A stretch of 64,000 bases of DNA from Verrucomicrobiaceae bacterium E54 (GTDB taxonomy: Bacteria > Verrucomicrobiota > Verrucomicrobiia > Verrucomicrobiales > Akkermansiaceae). The stretch covers positions 1 to 64,000 of the forward strand of contig JAKZES010000011.1 in NCBI GenBank assembly GCA_022548915.1, given 5' to 3'. Positions 1 to 9,463 of this stretch are shown piece by piece (positions within the stretch are counted from its first letter, which is position 1; every line of letters starts with the position of its first letter). The notes under the pieces were generated by a model. The model ran no database searches and was not told where the DNA came from. It worked only from the letters and a program-made list of their open reading frames with translations. The position numbers and the translations under genes are program-made.

Positions 1-38
1 CAGGCCCGGTGTCCCGAATCGATGGGCATCCGGGCCTG
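1..38. terminator. Inverted repeat at window edge, possible terminator of an upstream gene
   Basis: CAGGCCCGG at 1-9 is perfectly complementary to CCGGGCCTG at 30-38, giving a 9-bp GC-rich stem with a 20-nt loop. No T-run follows, so it may be a plain extragenic palindrome. The remaining bases up to 148 hold no gene that I can support and form the upstream region of the sulfatase. Confidence 0.3.
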
Positions 39-148
39 GAAGGCCCGGCCACCTCCTGCTGACCGCTGCGTTCAATGAAACCCTTCCGAAAGCCCCGGCG
101 TGACGCGCCGTAGAATCCGGAGTTAGCCTCCCGCAACCCGAACTCCTC

Positions 149-1630
149 ATGTTGATCCGAATCCTCGCCCTGCTCTTCGCTCTTCAAGCCTGCCTCATGG
201 CGGAAGAACCGAAGCGCCCGAACATCCTGTGGCTGTTTTCGGACGACCACGCCTTTCAGGCGGTGGGTGCCTACGGTGGGCGCTTCGGCGATCTCGACCT
301 CACGCCGAACATCGACCGTATTGCCGATGGTGGCATGCGCTTCGACCGCTGCTACGTCGGGAATTCGATCTGCGCCCCGGCGCGGGCGACCCTGCTGACG
401 GGCAAGCACAGCCACCTGAACGGCAAGTTCGACAACAAGGACACGTTCAACCACGACCAGCAGCAGTTTCAGAAGATCCTCCGGCAGAACGGCTACCAGA
501 CCGCCATGGTCGGGAAGATCCACCTCAGCGGCAAGATGCAGGGCTTCGACTACTGGGAGGTCCTGCCGGGCCAGGGCCGGTACTGGAATCCCGTCTTCAT
601 CACCGAGCAGGGTGAGACGACCTACAAGGGCGAGCACTCGACGGATGTGATCACCCGCAACGCCGTCGACTGGCTCGAGAACAAGCGCGACAAGGACAAG
701 CCCTTCATGGCGATGGTCCACTACAAGGCGCCGCACCGCAACTGGCAGCCGACCAAGCGCTGGAAGGAGAAGTTCAAGGACAAGTTCTTCCCCGAGCCGG
801 AGACGCTTTTCGACGATTACGAGGGCCGGGGATTCGCGGCGAAGAATCAGGAAATGAGCATCCTCAAGGACATGACCATGGGTGGCGACGTCAAGGCCGG
901 CCAGCCCGAGCGCAAGGCCGAGCTGGCCGGGATCGACAAGGACGATCCGAAGGCGCTGACCCGTCTCAAGTATCAGTGGTACATGCGCGACTACCTCGCC
1001 TGCATCGCGGGAGTGGACGAGAACGTCGGCAAGCTCCTCGACTACCTCGAGGAGTCGGGCCTCGCGGAGAACACCATCGTGATGTATTCCTCCGACCAGG
1101 GATTCTACCTCGGTGAGCACGGTTGGTTCGACAAGCGCTTCATGTATGAGGAGTCCTACCGCGCGCCGCTCGTGGTGAAATGGCCGGGGGTGATCGAGCC
1201 GGGCTCGGTGAACGACGACCTCGTGCAGAACATCGACTTCGCCGAAACCTTCCTCGACCTCGCCGGGATCGAGGCACCGGACGACATGCAGGGTGAGAGC
1301 CTCGTGCCGCTGTTCAAGGGAGAGACCCCCACGGACTGGCGCAAGAGCCTGTATTACCACTACTACGAGTTCCCCGGCTTCTGGCACGCGGTGCGGCGTC
1401 ACGAGGGCGTCTCGACCGCACGCTACAAGCTGATCCGCTTCTACGGAGCGGACGTGCCGGATGGCGAGGAGTGGGAGTTCTACGACCTCGAGAAGGATCC
1501 GCAGGAGATGCGCAGCGTCTACAAGGATCCGCAATACGAGTCCGAAATCGCCGAGCTGAAGCAGGAGTTGATCCGCCTCAAGGACTACTACGGCGTGCCC
1601 GACGACTTCGGGGGCAAGCCGCTGAAGTAG
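149..1630 (+). CDS. Secreted family S1 sulfatase
   Basis: Formylglycine-dependent sulfatase that should remove sulfate esters from a polysaccharide outside the cytoplasm. The 493-aa product starts with a signal peptide (about residues 1-18, hydrophobic, ending LMA) and then PNILWLFSDDH, whose paired Asp (32-33) bind the metal. The CxPxR motif CAPAR at 75-79 followed by TLLTGKHS is the classic formylglycine site, with Cys75 the residue to be oxidised. SSDQGFYLGEHGWFDK in the second half is the typical second metal-binding region. Length fits the alkaline-phosphatase-fold sulfatases. Substrate cannot be told; similarity of layout to heparan/N-acetylglucosamine-6-sulfatase-like enzymes is only an impression. 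A maturase was not seen in the window. Confidence 0.95.
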   Translation: MLIRILALLFALQACLMAEEPKRPNILWLFSDDHAFQAVGAYGGRFGDLDLTPNIDRIADGGMRFDRCYVGNSICAPARATLLTGKHSHLNGKFDNKDTFNHDQQQFQKILRQNGYQTAMVGKIHLSGKMQGFDYWEVLPGQGRYWNPVFITEQGETTYKGEHSTDVITRNAVDWLENKRDKDKPFMAMVHYKAPHRNWQPTKRWKEKFKDKFFPEPETLFDDYEGRGFAAKNQEMSILKDMTMGGDVKAGQPERKAELAGIDKDDPKALTRLKYQWYMRDYLACIAGVDENVGKLLDYLEESGLAENTIVMYSSDQGFYLGEHGWFDKRFMYEESYRAPLVVKWPGVIEPGSVNDDLVQNIDFAETFLDLAGIEAPDDMQGESLVPLFKGETPTDWRKSLYYHYYEFPGFWHAVRRHEGVSTARYKLIRFYGADVPDGEEWEFYDLEKDPQEMRSVYKDPQYESEIAELKQELIRLKDYYGVPDDFGGKPLK

Positions 1631-1854
1631 ATGCCTTGGCTCACCTCGCCTCTCGTAGAACGGGAGGATTTTTTCCTCCGAGTTCAACCTGGGCGGTGGC
1701 GCCGGGCTTCACCTCCAGATGGGTGAACCGCCGGGAGGGCGGGCCGAGGCTCCACTCCGGCAGCCGGCAATGGATCGGCATTCCCGATTCAGGAAGTCCT
1801 TCCCTCCGAGCGCCAAATCTGGAAGATGCCCGACACCCCCTAATGGTCGGCACC

Positions 1855-2538
1855 ATGAACATTGTCTCCTCCATCGCCCTTCTCGGAGCAGGATGCCTGC
1901 TTTTGTCCGGTTTGCTCGAGGCGAAGCCGCGAACCTGCCGCATCGTGTATCCCGAGCGGCCGCGGGGTGCTCCGAAGGTGGCCTGGCTTTTCGATGGCGA
2001 ACACAGCCGGAGCATCAGCCTCCCGGACAAGACCCTGTCGCCGGTGATGCCGCTGCCGGAGGGCGAACTCGTTCTGGTCATGACGCCCGAGGAGGTCGGC
2101 GCTCCGGAAGCACTCCCGCCGCAGGCTCCCCGGCTCAGGATTCCCGGGGAAGTCGCGGATTTCTACATCCTCATCACACCGGATCCGGGAAATCCGGTCC
2201 TCCCGGTCCGAATGGACCTGGTCGATTCGCAGGAAGGGGGATTGAAGCCGGGTCAGACCCTGTGGTTCAACCGCACCCAGCACCAGATAGTGGCGAAGTT
2301 GGGCGATACCGCGCTCGTGGTGAAGTCCCAGGCGCGCGCGATCTCCACCAAGCCCGCGGCCGAGAGCGGCTACTACACGGCGGAATTCCAATACCGGGTG
2401 AATGGCGAAGGGCCCTTGGTCAGGATCACGGAGCAAAGCTGGTGGCATGATGCCGGGAGCCGGCACTTGGGCTTCATTGTCAGTGCCGGGGGCCGGTTGC
2501 CGAAGATCTTCTTCTATCGGGATTTTCGTTCTCCGTGA
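1855..2538 (+). CDS. Small secreted protein of a Verrucomicrobia-type family (paralogue 1)
   Basis: 227-aa protein with a hydrophobic signal peptide (about residues 1-21, ending LLEA). I do not know a function. It shares a whole-length pattern with the gene at 6420-7139: TCRIVYPERP vs TCRLVFPEMP near the mature N terminus, LFDG, a central FY(I/L) segment, LWFN vs LWYN, ESGYY vs KSGYY, ITEQSWW vs ITEQQWW, and GGRLPKI(F/Y)F(Y/F)RDFRS at the C terminus. The pair brackets the giant prepilin-like gene. The start at 1855 was preferred to an in-frame ATG at 1843 because the signal peptide begins there; no clear ribosome-binding site is visible at either. Confidence 0.75.
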   Translation: MNIVSSIALLGAGCLLLSGLLEAKPRTCRIVYPERPRGAPKVAWLFDGEHSRSISLPDKTLSPVMPLPEGELVLVMTPEEVGAPEALPPQAPRLRIPGEVADFYILITPDPGNPVLPVRMDLVDSQEGGLKPGQTLWFNRTQHQIVAKLGDTALVVKSQARAISTKPAAESGYYTAEFQYRVNGEGPLVRITEQSWWHDAGSRHLGFIVSAGGRLPKIFFYRDFRSP

Positions 2539-2653
2539 ACCGGAGGCCCGATCGGGGCCGGGACTCCGGAACTTTCAGAGGTCTCTGATGGTTTTATGGA
2601 AGGACGGGCGGATTTTCGCTTTCGTTCTGGGCCGGCAGGCCTAAAGTTCGTGT

Positions 2654-5600
2654 ATGCACTTTGTGAATCCAAAAGCTGCGGTGCGGCAGCCGGGTTTGTT
2701 CGCGGCATCCGGTCGAGTTCGCAAAAGCGGCTTCGCCCTGGTGGTCACCATCAGCCTGATGGTCCTGCTGGCGCTGCTTGCCGTCGGCCTGCTGTCGCTG
2801 TCCTCGATCAGCCTGCGGAACTCCGCCAATGCCGTGGCGATGTCCGAGGCCCGGGCCAACGCCAGGCTGGCCCTGGTGATCGCCATCGCGGAACTGCAGC
2901 GCCACACGGGGGCCGACACCCGGGTGACCGCCTCGGCGCAACTATTGGACGAAGAAAACCCGCCGGTTCTCGGGGTCTGGAGGAGTTGGGAAGGCACGGA
3001 TCACGAGGACAACGGGCGCCCGATTCCTCCCGACTACGGGGCAAAGAACCAACCGGAGTCGAGCGGAGGTCGCTTCCTCAGCTGGCTGGTCTCGAGTGTC
3101 GACAGCGAAGGCAATCCTTCGATCAGCGACGCCCCCGGACTCGTCGAGGCAGCTGCGGGTGCGAAGACCGTTCCGCTTCTCGCGGACGGATCGTTGATGC
3201 CGGGTGATTCGCGTCAGGTTCATGTGCTTCCAACGGGGATTGTGGACGGTGGCAGCATCGCGTGGTGGATTTCGGGCGAGAACCAGAAGGCCCGGCTGGG
3301 GCAGCCCTATGAGCCGCGGGCCAATGGCGCTGCCGGCTTGGCAGAAAGGGCGCAATCGCACACGGTGGCAGACCCCGCGGTTTTCGGATTGGTGACGCTG
3401 GTCAATGACCCGGAGCCCCACGATCCGGGCGGGGCGGCGGCCAAACCGGCCCGCAAGGCCGTCACTCGTCAGTCCATGGCGTTGATCGAGGACGACAACC
3501 CGGTCGAGCCGGATCGCAGGTTTCATGACTTTTCGACCAACGCGGTCGGACTTCTGACCAACACGGCGACGGGCGGCTGGCGCAAGGACCTGTCGATCCT
3601 CAGCGAGCGCTGGGATGACATCAATGCCCGGTATCCGGGGAGACGTCTCCCGCTGTTCCGCTTCAGTCCGGAGGATGGCGACACTTCTTCCGTCCAGAAG
3701 CCCACCGTGTCGAATCACACACCCGCCCAGTCCCTGTTCTATCCATGGAGCAGCTACTCGCTCACCAGCCCCCAGAAGTGGCCCAACACGTGGCATGCCG
3801 CCTCCTCGTCATGGCAGTCCCTGGTGAATTTCGCGACCCTGTACAGGGACTTCACCTACAGCAACGGCGCGGTCGAGAGCCCCTTCATCTGGGCCCCCGT
3901 GATGAAATGGAGATGGAGGGGGAGTGAGAAGGATGCGACGGACCAGGAGTTCTACGATTACAACCACACACCCAGGATTCATCCCATCCTCGCCCGATTC
4001 CAATTCATCGTCTACGTGCGGGCCACCAATGATCCAAATCGGCCGGGGAGGTACAGGACCGACCTGATCTACTCGCCGGTGGTGACGCTTTGGAATCCCT
4101 ACAACGTGCGCCTTACGATCGATAATCCGGGAGCCCCCTCCTCGGGAGTGGTCATCGGTGGCAAGCGCTCCTTCCCGGCGGCTTTCACGGCCCAGCCCCT
4201 CAACCGTTACAGCAATCCGTTCAACATCCCGCTGAGGGAATACCGCATGCTCAGCAACGGGAACTTCCAGTACATGGACACCAACGGGAACTTCGGCGGG
4301 GAGTATGACAACCACCTGCCGGAAAACCGCGACCTCTACAACCCAGATGGAAGTCGGGCCAACACGCTGGTGGATCTGCGAACGTGGGGCATCAACCTCC
4401 CGAACGGAGAACTGACCTTCGAGCCCGGGGAAGTGCGGATGTTCACCCCGGATGGCGATGCTGAAAGGCGGTTCGGAGGAACGGCGATAGGCACGAAGGA
4501 TGGCTACCAGCCTGCCGCCCCGTCAGGTCTTCCGGTCACGATCCGCAACGGGAACCTGGGACCGAACGACTTCTTCTGGTATGTCCTGAAGAACGAGGTC
4601 TACACCCAGCCCTTCCGGTTCCGGAGTCCGGGGAGGGGGTTCAATGTCTCGTTCGGCATGAGCACCGGAAATTCCTACACGCAGGGCACCCTCTACAGCG
4701 GGGTGTCGGAGGAGATGATGAGCATGACCGCTCTGACCAATGCAAAACGGGCCAAGGTCTACTGGCCCGACCAAGACTTCGAGCCCCACGGGTACACCGT
4801 TGCGGAAATCGCGTCGGTTCCGGCAATGCCGCTCTATTCGATCACCATCGGACCGCGTTTCACGATCGGCACGGGGACAGGAACCCCGCAGAGCCGGCCG
4901 ACCAAGGGTTTTGTCCAGAGCGACCCGCTCGCCGGCATGTCGTTGGTCGATCCCGGGGCCGACAGCCCGAACAGCCACCCGGCGAATGGCAACTTTGAAA
5001 TCAGTTACGACACGCTGGCGTTTGGTTCCACGCTCACGCCCAACCTCAGCGACCGGGAAGGGTTCATTGTGACCGGCTACCAGAGCGGGGACGGTCTCTC
5101 GAGGATCATCACCCACGAACTGCCACTGCGTCCGATCGCCTCGCTCGTGGAGCTTCAGGCCTGGAACCCCAGGGGAAAGAATCCGATGCCTCCCTACCAG
5201 ACGCATCTCATCGGCAACAGCGATGCCACCCCCATGATCCCCGGCGACGCCATCGTGCCGCCGGTCATGACACCGGACAATCCCGCCGAGAACCTGCAGC
5301 ATGACGATGCCTACTGCGCGAATCACCTGCTGTTCGATGATTTCTTCTTTTCCTCCATCGCCCCCCGGCCTGTCGACTTCGGCAACAACATCGCCAGGGA
5401 CATCGAGACGGTCTACAGGGATTTCCTCAACGGCGAGCAGCCTCTCACCAACCGGGCCTACAAGCCGATCAGCATCGATACGAACCTGTCGGATGGAGAT
5501 GTCACCAGGCTCGTGGGTGACATTGTGAACAGTCCGCGGGGTGACGGCTGGATGAAGGTGGCGTCAAGGCTCGAGGTGGACGGCATGTTCAACGTGAACT

Positions 5601-6406
5601 CCACCTCCGTGGATGCCTGGCGGGGACTGCTCGGTCATGCCAGGAGCATGGATGAAATCGCCTATCATTCGGAGAACGGCATTGCTCCCCTGGACGGTGA
5701 CGACGATCGACCACACCCGGTCACCCGGGCGGCGCTGGCCCCGGACATCGAGGCGGGCAGCGATGGTGCCGGGGAAAACTCGGAGGTGACCGGTTTCAGG
5801 CGGCTGACGGATGCGCAGATCACCGACCTCGCCGAGAAGATCGTCGAGCAGGTCCGCCTGCGGGGGCCGTTCCTTTCGCTGAGCGAGTTTGTCAACCGGC
5901 AGCTCGGCAGCGACGGCGACCTCGCACTCGCCGGCGCGGTGCAAAGTGCGATCAACAGCCTCGAGGACGACCCGATGAGCGTGCTCCGTGACCCGGGAAG
6001 TTTTCTTTCGGACGACACGATGGCCTCGAAGGCAGCGGCCGGAAGCCAGGTGGATGGTGCCCGCCTCGCGGGGGTCGATTATGAGTTTGAGGAGGCGGCC
6101 GAGGGCAGCAGCCTGTACGGGCTGCCCGGTTGGATCCGGCAGGCCGATGTCCTGAGGCCGATCGCTCCCGTGCTGAGCGCCCGTGACGACACCTTCACGG
6201 TTCGTGCGTATGGCGATGCGAGGGATGCGGATGGCAATGTCACCGCAAGAGCCTGGTGCGAAGCGACCGTTCGCAGGCAGCGGGACTTCGTGGACAGCGC
6301 CGACCCGGCCGACGCCACGGATGGACCTTCCAGCGAACTCAACAGGATCTTCGGCCGACGATACCAGGTCGTGTCATTCCGGTGGTTGAGTGGGGATGAG
6401 GTTTAG
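2654..6406 (+). CDS. Verru_Chthon cassette protein A-like giant prepilin-like protein
   Basis: 1250-aa protein whose N terminus resembles a type IV pilin leader: a basic stretch RVRKSG, then Gly26-Phe27 and the hydrophobic helix FALVVTISLMVLLALLAVG, followed by a helical RNSANAVAMSEARANARLAL segment. It lacks the Glu5 of true pilins. The rest is a large, probably surface-exposed region rich in Asn, Pro and Gly, with recurring words such as NPYN, RFQFIVY and FNVNSTSVDAWR. This fits the Verru_Chthon cassette protein A family known from Verrucomicrobium and Chthoniobacter. The usual small B, C and D partner genes are not adjacent; instead two paralogous secreted proteins flank it. Function is unknown in the family; export through a pseudopilin-type machinery is inferred. 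Confidence 0.8.
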   Translation: MHFVNPKAAVRQPGLFAASGRVRKSGFALVVTISLMVLLALLAVGLLSLSSISLRNSANAVAMSEARANARLALVIAIAELQRHTGADTRVTASAQLLDEENPPVLGVWRSWEGTDHEDNGRPIPPDYGAKNQPESSGGRFLSWLVSSVDSEGNPSISDAPGLVEAAAGAKTVPLLADGSLMPGDSRQVHVLPTGIVDGGSIAWWISGENQKARLGQPYEPRANGAAGLAERAQSHTVADPAVFGLVTLVNDPEPHDPGGAAAKPARKAVTRQSMALIEDDNPVEPDRRFHDFSTNAVGLLTNTATGGWRKDLSILSERWDDINARYPGRRLPLFRFSPEDGDTSSVQKPTVSNHTPAQSLFYPWSSYSLTSPQKWPNTWHAASSSWQSLVNFATLYRDFTYSNGAVESPFIWAPVMKWRWRGSEKDATDQEFYDYNHTPRIHPILARFQFIVYVRATNDPNRPGRYRTDLIYSPVVTLWNPYNVRLTIDNPGAPSSGVVIGGKRSFPAAFTAQPLNRYSNPFNIPLREYRMLSNGNFQYMDTNGNFGGEYDNHLPENRDLYNPDGSRANTLVDLRTWGINLPNGELTFEPGEVRMFTPDGDAERRFGGTAIGTKDGYQPAAPSGLPVTIRNGNLGPNDFFWYVLKNEVYTQPFRFRSPGRGFNVSFGMSTGNSYTQGTLYSGVSEEMMSMTALTNAKRAKVYWPDQDFEPHGYTVAEIASVPAMPLYSITIGPRFTIGTGTGTPQSRPTKGFVQSDPLAGMSLVDPGADSPNSHPANGNFEISYDTLAFGSTLTPNLSDREGFIVTGYQSGDGLSRIITHELPLRPIASLVELQAWNPRGKNPMPPYQTHLIGNSDATPMIPGDAIVPPVMTPDNPAENLQHDDAYCANHLLFDDFFFSSIAPRPVDFGNNIARDIETVYRDFLNGEQPLTNRAYKPISIDTNLSDGDVTRLVGDIVNSPRGDGWMKVASRLEVDGMFNVNSTSVDAWRGLLGHARSMDEIAYHSENGIAPLDGDDDRPHPVTRAALAPDIEAGSDGAGENSEVTGFRRLTDAQITDLAEKIVEQVRLRGPFLSLSEFVNRQLGSDGDLALAGAVQSAINSLEDDPMSVLRDPGSFLSDDTMASKAAAGSQVDGARLAGVDYEFEEAAEGSSLYGLPGWIRQADVLRPIAPVLSARDDTFTVRAYGDARDADGNVTARAWCEATVRRQRDFVDSADPADATDGPSSELNRIFGRRYQVVSFRWLSGDEV

Positions 6407-6419
6407 TCGATATCGCATC

Positions 6420-7139
6420 ATGTTCAGGACGATTGTCATTCTTGTGTCGACCATTCTTGCGGTCTCGCCGGGTTTCGCCGACGACCTCAGGAAGTCGGAA
6501 CGGACCTGCCGTCTGGTGTTTCCCGAGATGCCGAGTGGTTTTCCGCGATTCGTTCACCTGTTCGATGGGAAGGACAATCACAGGGTCTACTTGTCGGCGG
6601 TGAACTTCTCGGAGGTCGTCAAGCTCAGGCCGGGCGACATCACTCTCGTGATGGCTCCGGAACCCATCAGCGATCCGGAGAACATTCCGAGCGGGTATCC
6701 GAGGTTGTCGGTGGGCGAGGGAGTGAGGAACTTCTACCTTTTTCTGTCACCCGACAGGGACAACAAAAGCATGCCCCTTCGGATGAACCTGATCAATCTT
6801 GATGAGGGGAAGTTCAAGATCGGGAACACGCTTTGGTACAACTTTACCAACCATCTGGTCCAGGCGAGGCTGGGGAAGAGCAAGTTGTCGGTTGGCGCCA
6901 GGAAGTTCGCCATCTCGGAAGCCCCCCTGCCGAAGAGCGGCTACTACCGGGCGGAGTTCATCTTCCAGCCACAGTCCACCGGCAATTTCCGGAGGATCAC
7001 CGAACAGCAGTGGTGGTTCGATGAGAATTGCCGGTATGTCGGATTCGTGGTCGATCGCGGGGGGAGGCTTCCGAAGATCTATTTCTTCAGGGATTTCAGG
7101 AGCAAGATCGAGGCCGAGGACGACGGCGGCGATGAGTGA
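6420..7139 (+). CDS. Small secreted protein of a Verrucomicrobia-type family (paralogue 2)
   Basis: 239-aa paralogue of the gene at 1855-2538 (shared words TCRLVFPEMP, LFDGK, LWYN, KSGYYRAEF, ITEQQWWFDE, GGRLPKIYFFRDFRS). The start at 6420 gives a clean signal peptide, MFRTIVILVSTILAVSPGFA; in-frame ATGs at 6390 and 6396 would overlap the preceding gene and add a charged leader. It follows the giant prepilin-like gene by only 13 nt, so the two are probably co-transcribed. The C terminus ends in an acidic tail (IEAEDDGGDE) that the first paralogue lacks. Function unknown; a secreted partner or chaperone of the large protein is possible but unproven. Confidence 0.75.
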   Translation: MFRTIVILVSTILAVSPGFADDLRKSERTCRLVFPEMPSGFPRFVHLFDGKDNHRVYLSAVNFSEVVKLRPGDITLVMAPEPISDPENIPSGYPRLSVGEGVRNFYLFLSPDRDNKSMPLRMNLINLDEGKFKIGNTLWYNFTNHLVQARLGKSKLSVGARKFAISEAPLPKSGYYRAEFIFQPQSTGNFRRITEQQWWFDENCRYVGFVVDRGGRLPKIYFFRDFRSKIEAEDDGGDE

Positions 7140-7260
7140 TATCGCCTGCTTGCGGGCGCTCGTGCAAAAAGACTCGTGACCTTGGACTTTGAGGTCTTTG
7201 ACGATCTTCCGTTCGACTTGGTCCAGCCATCGAACCCGGATCGGGGAAGAGCCACTCCGT

Positions 7261-9051
7261 CTATTCCTCCGGCACCAGCTGCGCCTTGAGGTATTCCTGG
7301 TCCTCCTCGCTGAAGGCCATGAACTCGAGGTCGCGGGTGCCGCCGTGTTTCAGGGAGATCCGCACGATGCCCGACGCGGGATCGAAGCCCACCAACCGGC
7401 CATCGAAGGAGCGGCTGCGGTCGGCGTTGCGGAACGTCCGGAGTTCTCCAAGATTTGATTCCGGCAGACGGCTGGTGCTGTCGGCGGTCTCTGCAGCCGA
7501 TCCGTCCACACCGTGCACCCGGAGTTTCGGGGACGAGTAGCTGTAGAGAAAGGCGACGGCGGCGGTGGTGTGGGCACGGATGTTGCCGCGGTAGTAGGAG
7601 CCATCCGCGTAATCGCGTGCCGGCAGGATCACGTAGGAGTCGCTGCCGTGGCAGCGGGCCATGTTGATCCAGGCCTTGTAGTAGTCGGCCACCGTTTCCC
7701 GGAGCTTGCGGTCATCCGAGGCGAAGGTGCCGGCCCAGCCCCAGGTCAGGCCCATCATCGCGCAGGCGTGGCCGTCGGGCATGTCCTTGTAGGCCGCCTC
7801 GATGTTCTCGAGGTGCAGCTTCTTCATCTTCTTCGACTCCGGGCGCTCCGGCGAGAGCTGGTGAACGAGGTAGCCGAGGCCGGACTTGTGCGAGGCCCCG
7901 TGGCGGGTGTTCGCCTTCCAGCTCTTCCAGTCGACCGGGCCGTTGTTCAGGGTGAACTCCCCGCCGTAGGCGATCTTGCCGGCATTCGTCGTGCCGTGAT
8001 CGAGGAAGGTGAAACTCCGGTCCACGGCTTCCTGGTCGACCTCGAGGCCGCATTGCTTGCTCAACTCCCAGGTCATCAGGGCGAGGCAGGTCGGCCATTG
8101 CATCGGCCCGTAGCCACCCCCGCCGCGTTCGACGATCACCGAGTAGGGCGCATGGCCGAAGCCTCCCTCGTAGAGCGCCTGGTGCTTGTCGATGATGGCC
8201 TGGTCGATGCCCTTGATCTGCTCCGACTTCCAGTGGTGGATCGGAGTCTTCCACTGGGCGGCTTCGAGAAGTTCCATGGTCGATTCCAGTGTCTTGAGCA
8301 CTTTGCGGTCGCCGGTGAGCAGGTAGTACTCCGCCAGCGTGATCCCCTGAAATCCGAGGTGCCACGACCAGGTGGTCTCCCCCTGCGGCTCGTTCCATTC
8401 CAGCGCCATCCGTTTGCCGGCCCTCGCGGCCTTGGGGTCATCCGAGCTGAGCAGGGCGAGCGTCGCGACGCAGCGCCCCTGTGAGCTGACCCCGCCGAAG
8501 TGCTCGATCAGGTATTCCTCCGCGCGCGCCTTGAGCACCCGGGTCTTTTCGCAGTCGACCGGGAAGCTGTCGGCGAAGCGGCCCAGCACCTCGAGCTGGA
8601 CGTCGACCTCGAGGTTCTCCCCGGCTCGCTTGACCATCAGCTTCAGCACGCCGTCCTCGCCCTCGCTGTCCTCGATCGCCAGGCCGAGGTCCTGGATGGG
8701 ACCTTCGATGCCGTGATTGCCGCCGCCGAAGGTGTGGGCCGGGAAGCGTTTGCCATTCGCCCCGTAGACCTCGTCGTCGATTTCGAGCACGCCCTTCGCC
8801 GGGGATTTGGCGAAGATGTATTTCACGACAAACGCGCGCTCCTTGAGAATCCCCCGGGCACCGGTGGGACCCATGTTGACGAGAAAGCCGGGGACTTCCG
8901 CGTCCGGCCCATCCTTGCACGGTTGTTCCCAGCGGCCCTGGTTGTCCGGATCCTTGATGCCGAGGGCGGCGCCGGTCAGGCCGACCAGGGCGGCGAGGCA
9001 GAGGACGATTCCATTTCCCAGCGGTTCCAGTTGGCGTCGGCAGGCTCTCAT
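7261..9051 (-). CDS. Secreted DUF6288-like protein with C-terminal SHD1-like domain
   Basis: 596-aa protein read from ATG at 9051, chosen because it begins a signal peptide (GNGIVLCLAALVGLTGAALG); longer in-frame extensions upstream have no such character. An early segment (residues about 30-190, VPGFLVNMGPTGARG, GKRFPAHTFGGG) is followed by a long helical central part (TTWSWHLGFQGITLAEYYLLTGD, YGPMQWPTCLALMTWEL, DGHACAMMGLTWGWAG), compatible with an alpha/alpha toroid. The last 60 residues, RTFRNADRSRSFDGRLVGFD followed by LEFMAFSEEDQEYL, match the SLA1-homology-1-like domain that Planctomycetes and Verrucomicrobia append to secreted proteins. Enzymatic role unknown. Confidence 0.75.
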   Translation of the reverse strand: MRACRRQLEPLGNGIVLCLAALVGLTGAALGIKDPDNQGRWEQPCKDGPDAEVPGFLVNMGPTGARGILKERAFVVKYIFAKSPAKGVLEIDDEVYGANGKRFPAHTFGGGNHGIEGPIQDLGLAIEDSEGEDGVLKLMVKRAGENLEVDVQLEVLGRFADSFPVDCEKTRVLKARAEEYLIEHFGGVSSQGRCVATLALLSSDDPKAARAGKRMALEWNEPQGETTWSWHLGFQGITLAEYYLLTGDRKVLKTLESTMELLEAAQWKTPIHHWKSEQIKGIDQAIIDKHQALYEGGFGHAPYSVIVERGGGGYGPMQWPTCLALMTWELSKQCGLEVDQEAVDRSFTFLDHGTTNAGKIAYGGEFTLNNGPVDWKSWKANTRHGASHKSGLGYLVHQLSPERPESKKMKKLHLENIEAAYKDMPDGHACAMMGLTWGWAGTFASDDRKLRETVADYYKAWINMARCHGSDSYVILPARDYADGSYYRGNIRAHTTAAVAFLYSYSSPKLRVHGVDGSAAETADSTSRLPESNLGELRTFRNADRSRSFDGRLVGFDPASGIVRISLKHGGTRDLEFMAFSEEDQEYLKAQLVPEE

Positions 9052-9255
9052 CCTCGGGGTTCCTGGGTTTCGTGGTGGTTTGGGGAGAATACCCCGAAAA
9101 GAATTACGAGTCACGGTTGCCAAGCTATCACTCGGGCATGGAATTGGAATGACCGGGTGGTCGGGCTTTTCCCGGCCTGCATTTCTCCCGTCCGTGAGAA
9201 ATCCGGACTCGGACTCTCGCGACTCCATGGTCACTTCCTCGATCCGTTTCCGCAG

Positions 9256-9402
9256 ATGCGCCTGCAGAACCTGACAATCGGACTTCTGGCATTGACCGCC
9301 ACCGCTGCCGCGGCTCGACAAGGCGCGGGTTCGGCCGCGGACGAAGCGGCAAAGGATTTCTCGGAGGAGCCGGAATCTCCTGCTACGACTGCCGAAGAGT
9401 GA
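9256..9402 (+). CDS. Small secreted acidic peptide, hypothetical
   Basis: 48-aa frame: a short basic start (MRLQNL), a hydrophobic stretch TIGLLALTATAAAA ending in a plausible signal-peptidase site, then an acidic tail rich in Glu, Ala, Ser and Pro (ADEAAKDFSEEPES). It lies between the divergent DUF6288-like gene and the next plus-strand gene. No ribosome-binding site is evident and I recognise no family. The signal-peptide character makes it a candidate real gene rather than noise. Confidence 0.35.
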   Translation: MRLQNLTIGLLALTATAAAARQGAGSAADEAAKDFSEEPESPATTAEE

Positions 9403-9432
9403 GGCAACGCTTGCGAACCATTGATTCTGGAT

Positions 9433-9459
9433 TCATGGAGAACCGCGAAGACGCGAAAA
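9433..9459. repeat. Nonamer-periodic array (3 units)
   Basis: Three consecutive 9-mers, TCATGGAGA, ACCGCGAAG and ACGCGAAAA, belong to the same nonamer-periodic class as the arrays near 18.6, 20.7 and 33.3 kb. Here the array is single-armed and ends 4 nt before the start codon of the following gene. Confidence 0.55.
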
Positions 9460-9463
9460 GGGC

